The position numbers and the translations under genes are program-made. The notes below the pieces were generated by a model, which was given only the letters and a program-made list of their open reading frames with translations, searched no databases and was not told the origin of the DNA. A stretch of 64,000 nt of DNA, from the NCBI GenBank assembly GCA_964450955.1, contig CAYVFI010000010.1, positions 94,696 through 158,695 of the forward strand, read 5' to 3'. Shown here in pieces: positions 51,215 to 60,116 of this stretch. Source of the DNA: CAYNWT01 sp964450955. GTDB taxonomy: Bacteria; Planctomycetota; Planctomycetia; Planctomycetales; Planctomycetaceae. Position 1 is the first letter of the stretch; every line of letters starts with the position of its first letter.

Positions 51215-54200
51215 CTAGAAGTGCATCCAACGCATATCGAGTGTGAATGGGAACGCGTCTGATTGAGCCACCTGTCGTGGTTCAATTGTTCCATTTGTAT
51301 GGCCCATCGGGACGAACCGGGTGGCTCGGCGTGACTCAGCTTCAAGCGCGTTGACCGGAAGCCCGGGAGGATTGATGCCGCCAGGTTCGTCGATGTGGTA
51401 CTGGCAACCGCCAATCGCTTTGCGATGCTTTCGGTCGACAATATCGATAACCAGCGGCGTATTGACCGGGATTGTTGGCTGCAGACAACTGGGCGGCTGC
51501 CAGGCTCGATAGCGAACGCCCGCCACCAGTCGATTCGCCATACCAGAGGCGTGCAGCGGAACTTCGATTCCGTTGATACTTAGGGCGTAGCGTTCAGTCT
51601 GAAGGTTTGTGGTAAGAACCTGCAGGCGTTCGACCGACGAATCGACGTAACGAGCCGTGCCGCCTCCGCCGGGTTCTTCACCCAGCACGTACCATGGTTC
51701 GATTGCCTGCCGGAACTCAAGCTGGATTTGATCGACGTTAAGTTCGCCCATTTTCGGACAACGGAATTCCAGGTGCGGCGCGAACCACTCGGCTTCGAAG
51801 TTCAAACCGTAGGCGTTTAATTCGCCGATGACTTCCCGAAGATCACGTTCCAGAAACCACGGCAACATAAAGCGGTCGTGCAGCGCGGTTCCCCATCGAG
51901 TTAGTGATGTACGGTACGGCTGGTTCCAAAACATGGCGACCAACCCGCGAACCAACAACTGCTGCGCAAGGCTCATGCGCGGGTGGGGTGGCATTTCGAA
52001 CGCGCGGAGTTCGACCAGTCCCAGTCGGCCGGTTGAAGAATCGGGCGAGAACAATTTATCGATGCAGAATTCCGCTCGGTGAGTGTTGCCCGTGAGATCA
52101 ACCAGCAGGTTTCGGAACACGCGATCGACCAACCACGGTTGAGCGACTTCGGTGGCGTCAGGGATTTGTTGAAAGGCCAGTTCCAATTCATACAACGCAT
52201 CCGCGCGGCCTTCGTCGACTCGGGGAGCCTGGCTGGTGGGGCCAATAAACATGCCGGAAAAGATGTATGACAACGACGGGTGATCGTTCCAAAACCCAAT
52301 AAGACTACGCAGCACGTCGGGACGTCTTAAAAATGGACTGTCCGGCGTGGTGGCTCCACCCATAACAATATGGTTGCCGCCGCCGGTGCCCGTGTGTCGC
52401 CCATCGACCTGAAATTTTTCGGTTCCCAGCCGCGTTTGCCGAGCGTCGGCGTACATGTCTTCGGTTTGCTGAACCAATTCGTCCCAGCCGGACGTCGGAT
52501 GCACATTTACTTCAATCACACCCGGATCCGGTGTGACCTTGATCATTTTCAGTCGCTGGTCGTGCGGCGGCAGGTACCCTTCAAGGATGACGGGCGTGTT
52601 GGTGGCCTCGGCCGTCGCTTCGACATGCGCGACAAGATCAAGGTAGTCTTCCAGCGTTGAGACGGGCGGCAGGAACACGCACAGCACTCCGTCGCGGGCT
52701 TCAACGCACAACGCGGTCGTGACAGGTTTCGGGCCGGCGACGTAGTTGAGAGGAACGCTGCCCAGGGATTCATCTTCGGAATCCATAAGCTGCCGAGTCT
52801 GTTCGCGTATCTGTGCTGCTTCCTGTTCTGCAATCCGATTGGCGGCGCGGGTTCGCAATTCGGTGTAGGTCCCCAGCGTTCCTCGCGGCGCGGACGGGTC
52901 TTTGGGGACAATCCACTGCGTGCGAAACTCTGATGGCAGGCGTTCCAGCGGTAACCTTAGCCCGACCGGTGAATCACCCGGAATAAGAACCAATCGACCG
53001 CTGCGGAACGGCCACGGTCCTGATGTCCATTTCGCGTTGGCCTGCCACCACGCGCGTTCCAGCGGCAGCACGAAGCCGGCTGCCTGGGTGACTCCACGGC
53101 TAAGGATGCGTGCCAGGCGGCGGCGGTCTTCGCTGCTGTCGGCGTCAAAGCTGGCAGGGTCTTCGTCGATGGGAACACTTTGTTCCTGGTCAACGATGGT
53201 CAGCACATCTTCGTACGCGGCGATGACATTTTCCGGTTCGACCTCCAGCGACTGTGACAGCCGCAACATGAACTCGGCGGCGACATCGGTGCTATCAGAT
53301 CGCTGGCAGTCTGGTTCGGCCAGCAAATCGGTGCGTTCCCACATGGGTTCGCCGTCGGTACGCCACATGCAGGTGTGAGCCCACCGGGGCAGCGATTCGC
53401 CGGGATACCATTTTCCCTGGCCGAAGTGCAGCAGCCCCTTCTTTGCGTACCGTTGCCTGAGCCGCTGAACCAATTCGATGGACAGCCGCTGTTTGTGAGC
53501 GCCCACCGCACCGGTGTTCCATTCGTCGCCGTCCTGATTGTCGATGGAAACAAACGTCGGTTCGCCCCCCATCGTCAGACGAACGTCGCCGTCGTCCAGT
53601 TGCCGATCGACGGCTTTTCCGAGTTGGCTAATGCGTTCCCACTGCGTTTCGGAATACGGTTTGGTGACGCGAGGATCTTCGTGAACGCGGGTGACGGACA
53701 TATCGAAGTCGAATTCAACTTCGCATTCGTCAAGCGTACCCGTAATCGGTGCCGCAGCGGTTGGATGAGGACTGCACGCCAGCGGAATGTGTCCTTCGCC
53801 CGCAAAAAGTCCTGACGTCGGATCAAGGCCAACCCAACCGGCCCCTGGGAGATAGACTTCAGTCCAGGCGTGAAGATCGGTGAAGTCTTCTTCAGGACCC
53901 GATGGACCGTCCAGCGATTTTTGATCGGCCGCCAGTTGAATTAAGTAGCCAGACACAAACCGCGCGGCCAGGCCGCAGTGGCGAAGCAACTGAACCAGCA
54001 GCCACGCCGAATCGCGACACGAACCGGATCCTTTGGTCAGCGTTTCGTCGCAGGTCTGAACGCCCGGTTCCATGCGAATCAGATACTTAATGTCCTGGCT
54101 AAGCTTGCGATTGATATCGACCAGGAAGTCGATGGTTCGCCGCGGCGATTGGTCAATCTCTTCGGCGTACGAGTCAAACTTCTTACCGTTGTCTTCGATC

Positions 54201-54556
54201 GTCAGCCAGGGTTTGAGATCAAGCTTCAAAGCGTCGGCATAATCGAACGGAATTTCTTCTGCCGCTTCTTCGACAAAAAACCCGAACGGGTTAATGACCG
54301 TCATGTCGGCAATCAAATCGACCGCAATGCTGAGTTCGGTCGTCTTCTGTTCAAACGTAGCGCGGGCCAGGAAGTTGCCGTGCGGGTCTTGTTGCCAGTT
54401 AAGAAAGTGTTCCGCAGGGCCCACGTTTAGCGAGTAACTCACGATCGGTGTCCGACAATGCGCGGCGGGACGCAGGCGGATGGTTTGCGGTCCGATGTTA
54501 ATCTTTCGATCGTATCGGTAGCGCGTGACGTGATTCAGGGCAACGCGAATTGTCAT
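51215..54556 (-). CDS. Transglutaminase-like domain fused to DUF2126
   Basis: 1113 aa. N-terminal Bact_transglu_N beta part (RVALNHVTRYRYDRKINIGPQ), then the core: catalytic Cys in GSGSCRDSAWLLVQLLRHCG, His in DLHAWTEVYLPGAGW, and Asp in VGLDPTSG. From about residue 350 the DUF2126 region, considered a glutamine-synthetase-like amidoligase by comparative work (Iyer, Aravind and coworkers), runs to the C terminus: RLTMGGEPTFVSI, NHIVMGGATTPDSPF, FRNLLVDLTGNTHRAEFCIDKL. It starts 24 bases after the alpha-E gene. A Cys-peptidase/ligase partner of the ATP-grasp proteins is likely. Confidence 0.92.
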   Translation of the reverse strand: MTIRVALNHVTRYRYDRKINIGPQTIRLRPAAHCRTPIVSYSLNVGPAEHFLNWQQDPHGNFLARATFEQKTTELSIAVDLIADMTVINPFGFFVEEAAEEIPFDYADALKLDLKPWLTIEDNGKKFDSYAEEIDQSPRRTIDFLVDINRKLSQDIKYLIRMEPGVQTCDETLTKGSGSCRDSAWLLVQLLRHCGLAARFVSGYLIQLAADQKSLDGPSGPEEDFTDLHAWTEVYLPGAGWVGLDPTSGLFAGEGHIPLACSPHPTAAAPITGTLDECEVEFDFDMSVTRVHEDPRVTKPYSETQWERISQLGKAVDRQLDDGDVRLTMGGEPTFVSIDNQDGDEWNTGAVGAHKQRLSIELVQRLRQRYAKKGLLHFGQGKWYPGESLPRWAHTCMWRTDGEPMWERTDLLAEPDCQRSDSTDVAAEFMLRLSQSLEVEPENVIAAYEDVLTIVDQEQSVPIDEDPASFDADSSEDRRRLARILSRGVTQAAGFVLPLERAWWQANAKWTSGPWPFRSGRLVLIPGDSPVGLRLPLERLPSEFRTQWIVPKDPSAPRGTLGTYTELRTRAANRIAEQEAAQIREQTRQLMDSEDESLGSVPLNYVAGPKPVTTALCVEARDGVLCVFLPPVSTLEDYLDLVAHVEATAEATNTPVILEGYLPPHDQRLKMIKVTPDPGVIEVNVHPTSGWDELVQQTEDMYADARQTRLGTEKFQVDGRHTGTGGGNHIVMGGATTPDSPFLRRPDVLRSLIGFWNDHPSLSYIFSGMFIGPTSQAPRVDEGRADALYELELAFQQIPDATEVAQPWLVDRVFRNLLVDLTGNTHRAEFCIDKLFSPDSSTGRLGLVELRAFEMPPHPRMSLAQQLLVRGLVAMFWNQPYRTSLTRWGTALHDRFMLPWFLERDLREVIGELNAYGLNFEAEWFAPHLEFRCPKMGELNVDQIQLEFRQAIEPWYVLGEEPGGGGTARYVDSSVERLQVLTTNLQTERYALSINGIEVPLHASGMANRLVAGVRYRAWQPPSCLQPTIPVNTPLVIDIVDRKHRKAIGGCQYHIDEPGGINPPGLPVNALEAESRRATRFVPMGHTNGTIEPRQVAQSDAFPFTLDMRWMHF

Positions 54557-54580
54557 CGCGTGGTACTCCGGGGGGTTCGG

Positions 54581-55558
54581 CTATTGTTGTTGCTGCTGAC
54601 TTTGTTCAAGTTCGCCGCGTTGAAACCATGCTGACGTGATTCCGTCGCAAAGCTGGGCGATTCGAAGCTGAAACCGATCGATAAATTCGTGCAGTCCGTC
54701 GGCGATAATAGACTCAACTGAAACAGACTGCAGCGAGTTCACCAGTGACGCGAGTGCTCGGACAACCTGGTGCTGCGATTCGGGACTCTCCGGAAACGTG
54801 ATCGCCTTCAACGACGTCAACGCGCCTTTGGTGCAGTAATAAAGAGAACGCGGAAACTCAGGGTCCAGAATCAAAAACTGCACTATGGACGCCGGTGACA
54901 ACCGACCATGAGTCCGGCGATACATCGCCAGTGCGCTGCTGGATTGCAACAGCGCCGACCATTGAACCACATCCAGAGTGCGACCGACGGCTTCAATGTT
55001 GGGTAGCAGAATGAAGTACTTTACGTCCAGAATTCTGGATGTCTTGTCCGCGCGTTCCAGCAGACGACCCATGCGGGAGAAGTTCCATGCTTCGCCGTGC
55101 GAGATGGTGGAATGTTCGATTCCGAGAAGTGTTTGGCTGGCTTCCAGCGTCAGGTCCAGAAACTGCTGTGGAGCCTTCAGGATGCGACTGCTTCCACCGG
55201 CCGCTTCGCGGACATCAATGTAGAACCGGTTCATCTTGTGCCAGAACGAAACCGAGACTGTATCACGAACAACCCGCGCATTTTCGCGAGCCGCAGCCAT
55301 GGACGACAGCAGCGAGTTGGAATTATTGCGATCAAACAGAAGGAACTGCAGCACGTTTTCCTGAGTCGCACCGTCGTAGGATTCTTCGAACAGTTGTTCG
55401 TCGCCGCTGGCATAAACCAACGGCGCCCACTGCGCGTCGATGCCGCCTCGGCCACCAAGCGACAGTTCAAGGTTAACGCCAATAAACCGCGCAATGTTGT
55501 CCGCGCGTTCGACGTAGCGGCTCATCCAGAAAACTGATTCGGCTGCCCGGCAGAGCAT
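54581..55558 (-). CDS. Alpha-E domain protein (DUF403), standalone
   Basis: 325 aa. Starts MLCRAAESVFWMSRYVERADNI, the exact beginning of alpha-E family proteins, and continues with helical segments such as ARENARVVRDTVSVSFWHKMNRF and GRLLERADKTSRILDVKYF. Ends in a polyglutamine-rich run (QSQQQQQ). It is helical and cytoplasmic. The family is almost always encoded beside circularly permuted ATP-grasp proteins and transglutaminases, as here: it follows the ATP-grasp gene by 66 bases and precedes the Tgase-DUF2126 gene by 24. It is a paralogue of the C-terminal half of the fusion at 48568. Confidence 0.92.
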   Translation of the reverse strand: MLCRAAESVFWMSRYVERADNIARFIGVNLELSLGGRGGIDAQWAPLVYASGDEQLFEESYDGATQENVLQFLLFDRNNSNSLLSSMAAARENARVVRDTVSVSFWHKMNRFYIDVREAAGGSSRILKAPQQFLDLTLEASQTLLGIEHSTISHGEAWNFSRMGRLLERADKTSRILDVKYFILLPNIEAVGRTLDVVQWSALLQSSSALAMYRRTHGRLSPASIVQFLILDPEFPRSLYYCTKGALTSLKAITFPESPESQHQVVRALASLVNSLQSVSVESIIADGLHEFIDRFQLRIAQLCDGITSAWFQRGELEQSQQQQQ

Positions 55559-55624
55559 TAGTTGTGGACCTGAATAGAACGAAGCGAATGCGTGGTGCGT
55601 GGACCAACCAAGGCGCGGATGTGA

Positions 55625-57055
55625 CTAGTCATTCAGCACCCACGTGTCTTTGCTGCCGCCGCCTTGTGACGAATTCACGACCATCGACCCGGCGACCAGA
55701 GCGACGCGGGTCAGACCACCGGGAAGGACAAAAATGTCTTTACCAAACAGAATGAACGGCCGCAGGTCGACGTGTCTGGGAGCCAGACCATGGTCGGTAA
55801 TGGTGGGAACCGTGGAGAGGTTTAGCATCGGTTGCGCGACGTAGTTTCGGGGATTAGCTTTAATGGCCGCGGCGGCGTCTTCGAGTTCTTTCTGACTCGC
55901 ACGCGGCCCCAGTACGATGCCGTACCCGCCGGATTCGTTGACGGGCTTGACCACCATCTGCCTGATGTTGCTAAGCACATGGTCGCACTCTTCCGGGCGT
56001 GAGCAAACGTAGGTGGGGACGTTGTTGAGGATTGGTTTTTCGCTGAGATAGAATTCGATCATCTGCGGCACGTACGCGTACACCGCCTTGTCGTCGGCGA
56101 TGCCATTTCCGGGTGCATTAGCCAGCGTGACGTTGCCGGCGAAGTACGCTTTCATCAGACCTCTGACGCCCAGCATGGAATCTTCGCGGAAGAACGCCGG
56201 GTCCAGGAAGTCATCGTCAATCCGTCGATAAATCACATCGACCCGCCGCAACCCACGCGTGGTTTTCATCCAGACGATCTCGTCCTGAACAATCAGGTCG
56301 GCTCCCGACACCAGTTCAATACCCATCCGCTGCGCCAGGAAGCAGTGTTCGAAGTAGGCGGAGTTATAGTGGCCTGGTGTCAGCAGAACGGCGGTGGGAT
56401 TTTCAACGCCTTGAGGAGCCACGTCGATGAGCGTTTCCAGCAGGCGTTCGGGGTATTCTTCCACCGACGCGATGCGAGAACCTTCGAAGACTTCGGGCAA
56501 AACCCGCTTCATCGCTTCGCGGTTTTCCAGCACATAGGACACTCCCGACGGACACCGCGCGTTGTCTTCAAGAACATAAATGGAACCGTCGGCGTCGCGA
56601 ACCAGATCGGTTCCGACAATGTGTGTCCACACGCCGCCAGTGGGGCGCGATCCCGCAAGTTTGCGTTCGTAGCATGCGGACGTTTCGATGAGTTCGCGCG
56701 GAACCACTTTGTCCGCAAGGATTTTCTGTTCGCCGTAAATGTCGTCCAGGAACAGATTGAGCGCTCGCACCCGTTGTTGGAGACCGGTTTCGATCATCTG
56801 CCATTCCGCGTTCCGGATAACGCGGGGCACAATATCGAACGGCCATACTTTTTCGGTTCCGTCGTCGTGGCCATAAACTGTGAACGTTATTCCGCGTTCC
56901 AGCAAGCGATGAGCGGCGGCCGCCTGACGTTGTAGCAACTCGGCTGCCGGAATCGAACTCAACCGTTCGCCGATTAAGGCAACACGCGGCCGGCCTTCGG
57001 CATCAAGTAATTCGTCAAACGCGCTCGACGATTCATACTCCACGCTGACTTGCAT
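55625..57055 (-). CDS. Circularly permuted ATP-grasp protein (type 2), first gene of the cluster
   Basis: 476 aa from the ATG at 57055 (AAGG 7 bases upstream). Canonical DUF404/407 ends: ERGITFTVYGHDDGTEKVWPF, LDDIYGEQKILADKVVPRELI, VLLTPGHYNSAYFEHCFLAQRMG, RQMVVKPVNESGGYGIVLG with the ATP-grasp lysine and glycine loop, and the last part HVDLRPFILFGKDIFVLPGGLTRVAL. It heads a five-gene, one-strand cluster. It is a separate version of the N-terminal half of the fusion at 48568, so the pathway contains two related ligases. Substrates and product are not known. Confidence 0.94.
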   Translation of the reverse strand: MQVSVEYESSSAFDELLDAEGRPRVALIGERLSSIPAAELLQRQAAAAHRLLERGITFTVYGHDDGTEKVWPFDIVPRVIRNAEWQMIETGLQQRVRALNLFLDDIYGEQKILADKVVPRELIETSACYERKLAGSRPTGGVWTHIVGTDLVRDADGSIYVLEDNARCPSGVSYVLENREAMKRVLPEVFEGSRIASVEEYPERLLETLIDVAPQGVENPTAVLLTPGHYNSAYFEHCFLAQRMGIELVSGADLIVQDEIVWMKTTRGLRRVDVIYRRIDDDFLDPAFFREDSMLGVRGLMKAYFAGNVTLANAPGNGIADDKAVYAYVPQMIEFYLSEKPILNNVPTYVCSRPEECDHVLSNIRQMVVKPVNESGGYGIVLGPRASQKELEDAAAAIKANPRNYVAQPMLNLSTVPTITDHGLAPRHVDLRPFILFGKDIFVLPGGLTRVALVAGSMVVNSSQGGGSKDTWVLND

Positions 57056-57415
57056 GAAGGAACCTTTGCTGGATTCGGAGTTCAATCGGACACCTGTTGA
57101 GCGCGGGGCCGCGAAACTGGCCCACAGGGTCAACGATAGCGGGAATGTCCCGAAACCGGAATGCCACTGTCAGAGTTGGCCAGGCCCGGTTAAACAGACG
57201 ACCGTTTCTTCGGGATTTGCCCCGTGCACCACGCCCGACGCACAAGTCATCTCTCCTTGTCAGGGGACTGGCCGGTCCATCGCTCGCGAAAGGCAACCCC
57301 GCAGATTCCGGCAATCAAAACAGAAGCAAGCACTCTTACGTACCCTGGGCCAACTCCCTCCCGCGATCGGGACCGGAACCGATTCGTAAGAACCGCTTAA
57401 GCCGACGCGCTTTGA
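57056..57415. other. Region upstream of the ATP-grasp cluster, no gene seen
   Basis: 360 bases between the convergent-looking sulfatase 3' end side and the ATP-grasp cluster start; it must hold the cluster's promoter on the minus strand. Open frames in it are Pro/Arg-rich and look like chance. I could not assign -10/-35 elements. Confidence 0.5.
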
Positions 57416-58885
57416 CTACTCCCAACGCTTCGTAGGATCAATTGGCTTGCCCTCCCAAATCCACTTGTCACCATCACGCACCAAAATACGGTGCTTACTG
57501 TTTGGGGCCGGTGGAGCGCTACTGACCGGAGCCCACTTGCGATGCCGCTCAATCAGTTCATCGTGCCCATAGCGAGCGATATTCTTCCACTCGTTTGGAT
57601 CCCGGCGGAGGTCATAAAGTTCTTCGCTGCCATCAGCGTATCGAATGTACCGGTGGTGTTCCGTTCGCACTCCGTGGTTCCCGGGGCAATGAGTAGTAAT
57701 GGCAGGCCACTCACGTTCTGCACTGGCATCTTTTAACTGAGGAACCAAACTGTGGCCCTCCAATAGTTCTTGGTTCGGCAGCCCGCACATCTCCGACAAA
57801 GTAGGATACAGGTCCAGCAATTCAGCAGGCTTTGAACACTCAGCATCCGCAGCGACACCGGGACCGGCAAAGATTAGCGGCACACGCGTCGAACGCTCCC
57901 AAAGCGAGTTCTTCCCAGAGATCGCTTTCTCACCCAGGTGCCAACCGTGGTCCGACCACAACACAACAATCGTGTTGTCCTTCTCACCCGAAGCCTCCAA
58001 CGCATCCAGAACTCGCCCAACCTGGCTATCAACAAAACTGACAGACGCCAGATACGCTCGCACCAATGGCTTCAACTGCTTCTCGTCTTCCAGCCAACTT
58101 AATCGCGGCTCAGGTAGCGTCCAGTGCAAGTACCACGAAAAGTCCGGCGTGTCTTCGCGGTCGGTCTTAAGAATCGGAGGCATCTTCAGCGATTCGTTGG
58201 GGTACAAATCGAACCACTTCTGCGTGGCGTAGCACGGGACATGTGGCAGGAAGAATCCACAAGCCATGAAGAACGGTTCGTCCTTCTTTTCTCGCGTCGG
58301 CATTTCTTCAAGGCGATCGACGGCCCAACTTGCGACCTTCCAATCGCCCTTGTCTTCGTCCTTGTGCGGGAACACGCCCCAATCAACCAACGGATGGTTC
58401 CCCATCGGCGTGGTGACTAACTTCTCCTTCGGCCGTGCTCCAACACCGGCATTCGGTCCCCACTCATCAAACTCGGTCGCCCGTGTCTTCCGAGGCGGGT
58501 AGCCTCCGTGGTAAATCTTGCCTGTCGTCAAAGTGCGGTACCCAGCCGCCTTGAAGTGCTGCGGCAACGTGACAATGTCCTTCAGCTGCTCAACATTGCG
58601 AAACCAGGGAGCCAACCCGTAAATCCCGGTCGTCGATGGTCGCCGCCCCGTCATCAGACTTGTCCGCGACGGATTACAAAGCGGCGACTGACAATGGGCG
58701 TTAAGAAACGTCGTACCCCGCGCGGCCAAACGGTCCATATGCGGCGTTTGAACCTGCGGATGGCCTTTCAACGGTCCGACCCAATCGTTCAGATCGTCAA
58801 TCGCGATCATCAGCACGTTCGGCTTATCAGCCGCAATCGCCGGGACAGAAATACAGAAGGCGAGACAAAGAGTTAGCTTATTCAT
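57416..58885 (-). CDS. Secreted sulfatase (arylsulfatase / iduronate-2-sulfatase-like)
   Basis: 489 aa. Signal peptide (LTLCLAFCISVPAIAAD) then the alkaline-phosphatase-like sulfatase fold. The formylglycine motif is CNPSRTSLMTGRRP with the modified Cys, preceded by HCQSPL. Metal-binding Asp pair lies in MIAIDDLNDWVG, and NTIVVLWSDHGWHLGEK gives the second Asp/His set. C-terminal TTHCPGNHGVRTEHHRYIRYADG fits iduronate-2-sulfatase-like family members. It removes sulfate from sulfated polysaccharide. A formylglycine-generating enzyme or anaerobic SME is needed but not in the window. Planctomycete genomes hold many such genes. Confidence 0.93.
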   Translation of the reverse strand: MNKLTLCLAFCISVPAIAADKPNVLMIAIDDLNDWVGPLKGHPQVQTPHMDRLAARGTTFLNAHCQSPLCNPSRTSLMTGRRPSTTGIYGLAPWFRNVEQLKDIVTLPQHFKAAGYRTLTTGKIYHGGYPPRKTRATEFDEWGPNAGVGARPKEKLVTTPMGNHPLVDWGVFPHKDEDKGDWKVASWAVDRLEEMPTREKKDEPFFMACGFFLPHVPCYATQKWFDLYPNESLKMPPILKTDREDTPDFSWYLHWTLPEPRLSWLEDEKQLKPLVRAYLASVSFVDSQVGRVLDALEASGEKDNTIVVLWSDHGWHLGEKAISGKNSLWERSTRVPLIFAGPGVAADAECSKPAELLDLYPTLSEMCGLPNQELLEGHSLVPQLKDASAEREWPAITTHCPGNHGVRTEHHRYIRYADGSEELYDLRRDPNEWKNIARYGHDELIERHRKWAPVSSAPPAPNSKHRILVRDGDKWIWEGKPIDPTKRWE

Positions 58886-58950
58886 GCCGTGTAAGGTGAT
58901 GTCTTAACAACAACACTTCAAGGCACCGCGACACGGCCGGCGCATCAGCC

Positions 58951-59123
58951 AGTCACCTTGCCCCTTTTCAGGGGAGAGGTCGGACTGTAGACACTATAAG
59001 CCCGGGCGAGACAATCGCGCAGGTTCGAGGAATCAAGGCGGAAACGAGCGATCCGTCGTTATCCCGGTAAACCCTCACCCGCGGCTGAGACCGCGACCTC
59101 TCCGGCAAGCAGGAGAGGTGACT
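58951..59123 (-). repeat. Interspersed element with inverted ends, copy 2
   Basis: About 173 bp. Forward left end AGTCACCTTGCCCC and right end GGAGAGGTGACT are inverted copies (AGTCACCT/AGGTGACT). On the minus strand it aligns along its length with the copy at 8301: GGTCGCGGTCTCAGCCGCG, CGCTCGTTTCCGC, AACCTGCGCG and CCGACCTCTCCCCT. Its right end runs into the stop codon of the UDP-glucuronate decarboxylase gene, so it probably moved in just after that gene. Confidence 0.78.
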
Positions 59124-60066
59124 AATGCCCAATCCCCAGCAGGCCAGCGTAGTAGGCAGTCGTTTCCTTTAGACCTGCAGCCAAATCAACTTTCGGTTCC
59201 CAGCCCAGCACACGTTTGGCTTTGGTAATGTCCGGGCACCGCTTCTTCGGATCGTCAACTGGCAACGGTTCGTGTTTGATGGTCGATGTCGATTTCGGAA
59301 CCGCCTTTAGAACGGCTTCAGCAAGTTCCAACATTGTGTTCTCAACCGGGTTCCCAATATTCACCGGATGCACTTCATCGTCCTGGTCCATCAGCCCCAT
59401 CATGCCGGCAATCAGATCGCTGACAAAACAGAACGATCGTGTCTGCGAACCGTCGCCGTAGACCGTTAGCGGTTCGTTCCGAAGCGCTTGCGTGATGAAG
59501 TTGGACACGACACGACCATCGCCCGGATCCATACGTGGACCGTAGGTGTTAAAGATACGGATGAGCCGCGTGTCCACGCCGTGCGCGATGTGGTAGTTCA
59601 TCATTAACGATTCGGCAATGCGTTTGCCTTCGTCATAGCAACTGCGCGGGCCGATGGGGTTCACGTTGCCCCAGTATTCTTCTGTCTGCGGATGCTGTTC
59701 CGGGTCGCCGTAAACTTCCGATGTTGATGCATGCAGGATTCGAGCCTTACAACGTTTGGCGATTCCCAGGACATTGACCGTACCGACCGTCGAAGTCTTA
59801 ATCGTCTTGATCGGGTTGTACTGGTACGCCTCAGGAGACGCCGGACACGCCAGATTGTAGACCTGATCGACCTCGACAAAATATGGGAACACAACATCGT
59901 GCCGAACCAGTTCGAACTGCGGGTTCCCAATCAGGTGCTGGATGTTGCGTTTGTTGCCCGTGAAGAAATTGTCCAGGCAAATGACATCGTCACCGCGTTC
60001 GATAAGCCGATCGCAAAGGTGACTGCCAAGGAATCCGGCTCCACCCGTTACAAGAATCGTTGCCAT
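59122..60066 (-). CDS. uxs: UDP-glucuronic acid decarboxylase
   Basis: 314 aa. Converts UDP-glucuronate to UDP-xylose with NAD+. Extended-SDR signatures: TGGAGFLGSHLCDRLI, the UXS mark NLACPASPEAYQYNPIKTIKTS, catalytic Tyr/Lys in CYDEGKRIAE, and the ending RVVSNFITQALRNEPLTVYGDG plus TRSFCFVSDL. The order of the motifs and the short length separate it from GalE. UDP-xylose is used for glycoconjugates or polysaccharide. It lies 50 bases after gltX on the same strand; its stop touches the inserted repeat. Confidence 0.95.
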   Translation of the reverse strand: MATILVTGGAGFLGSHLCDRLIERGDDVICLDNFFTGNKRNIQHLIGNPQFELVRHDVVFPYFVEVDQVYNLACPASPEAYQYNPIKTIKTSTVGTVNVLGIAKRCKARILHASTSEVYGDPEQHPQTEEYWGNVNPIGPRSCYDEGKRIAESLMMNYHIAHGVDTRLIRIFNTYGPRMDPGDGRVVSNFITQALRNEPLTVYGDGSQTRSFCFVSDLIAGMMGLMDQDDEVHPVNIGNPVENTMLELAEAVLKAVPKSTSTIKHEPLPVDDPKKRCPDITKAKRVLGWEPKVDLAAGLKETTAYYAGLLGIGH

Positions 60067-60116
60067 GATGAGTCCGTTCTAATTGGTTCGAATTAAGGTG
60101 CACGTTGCGCACCCGT

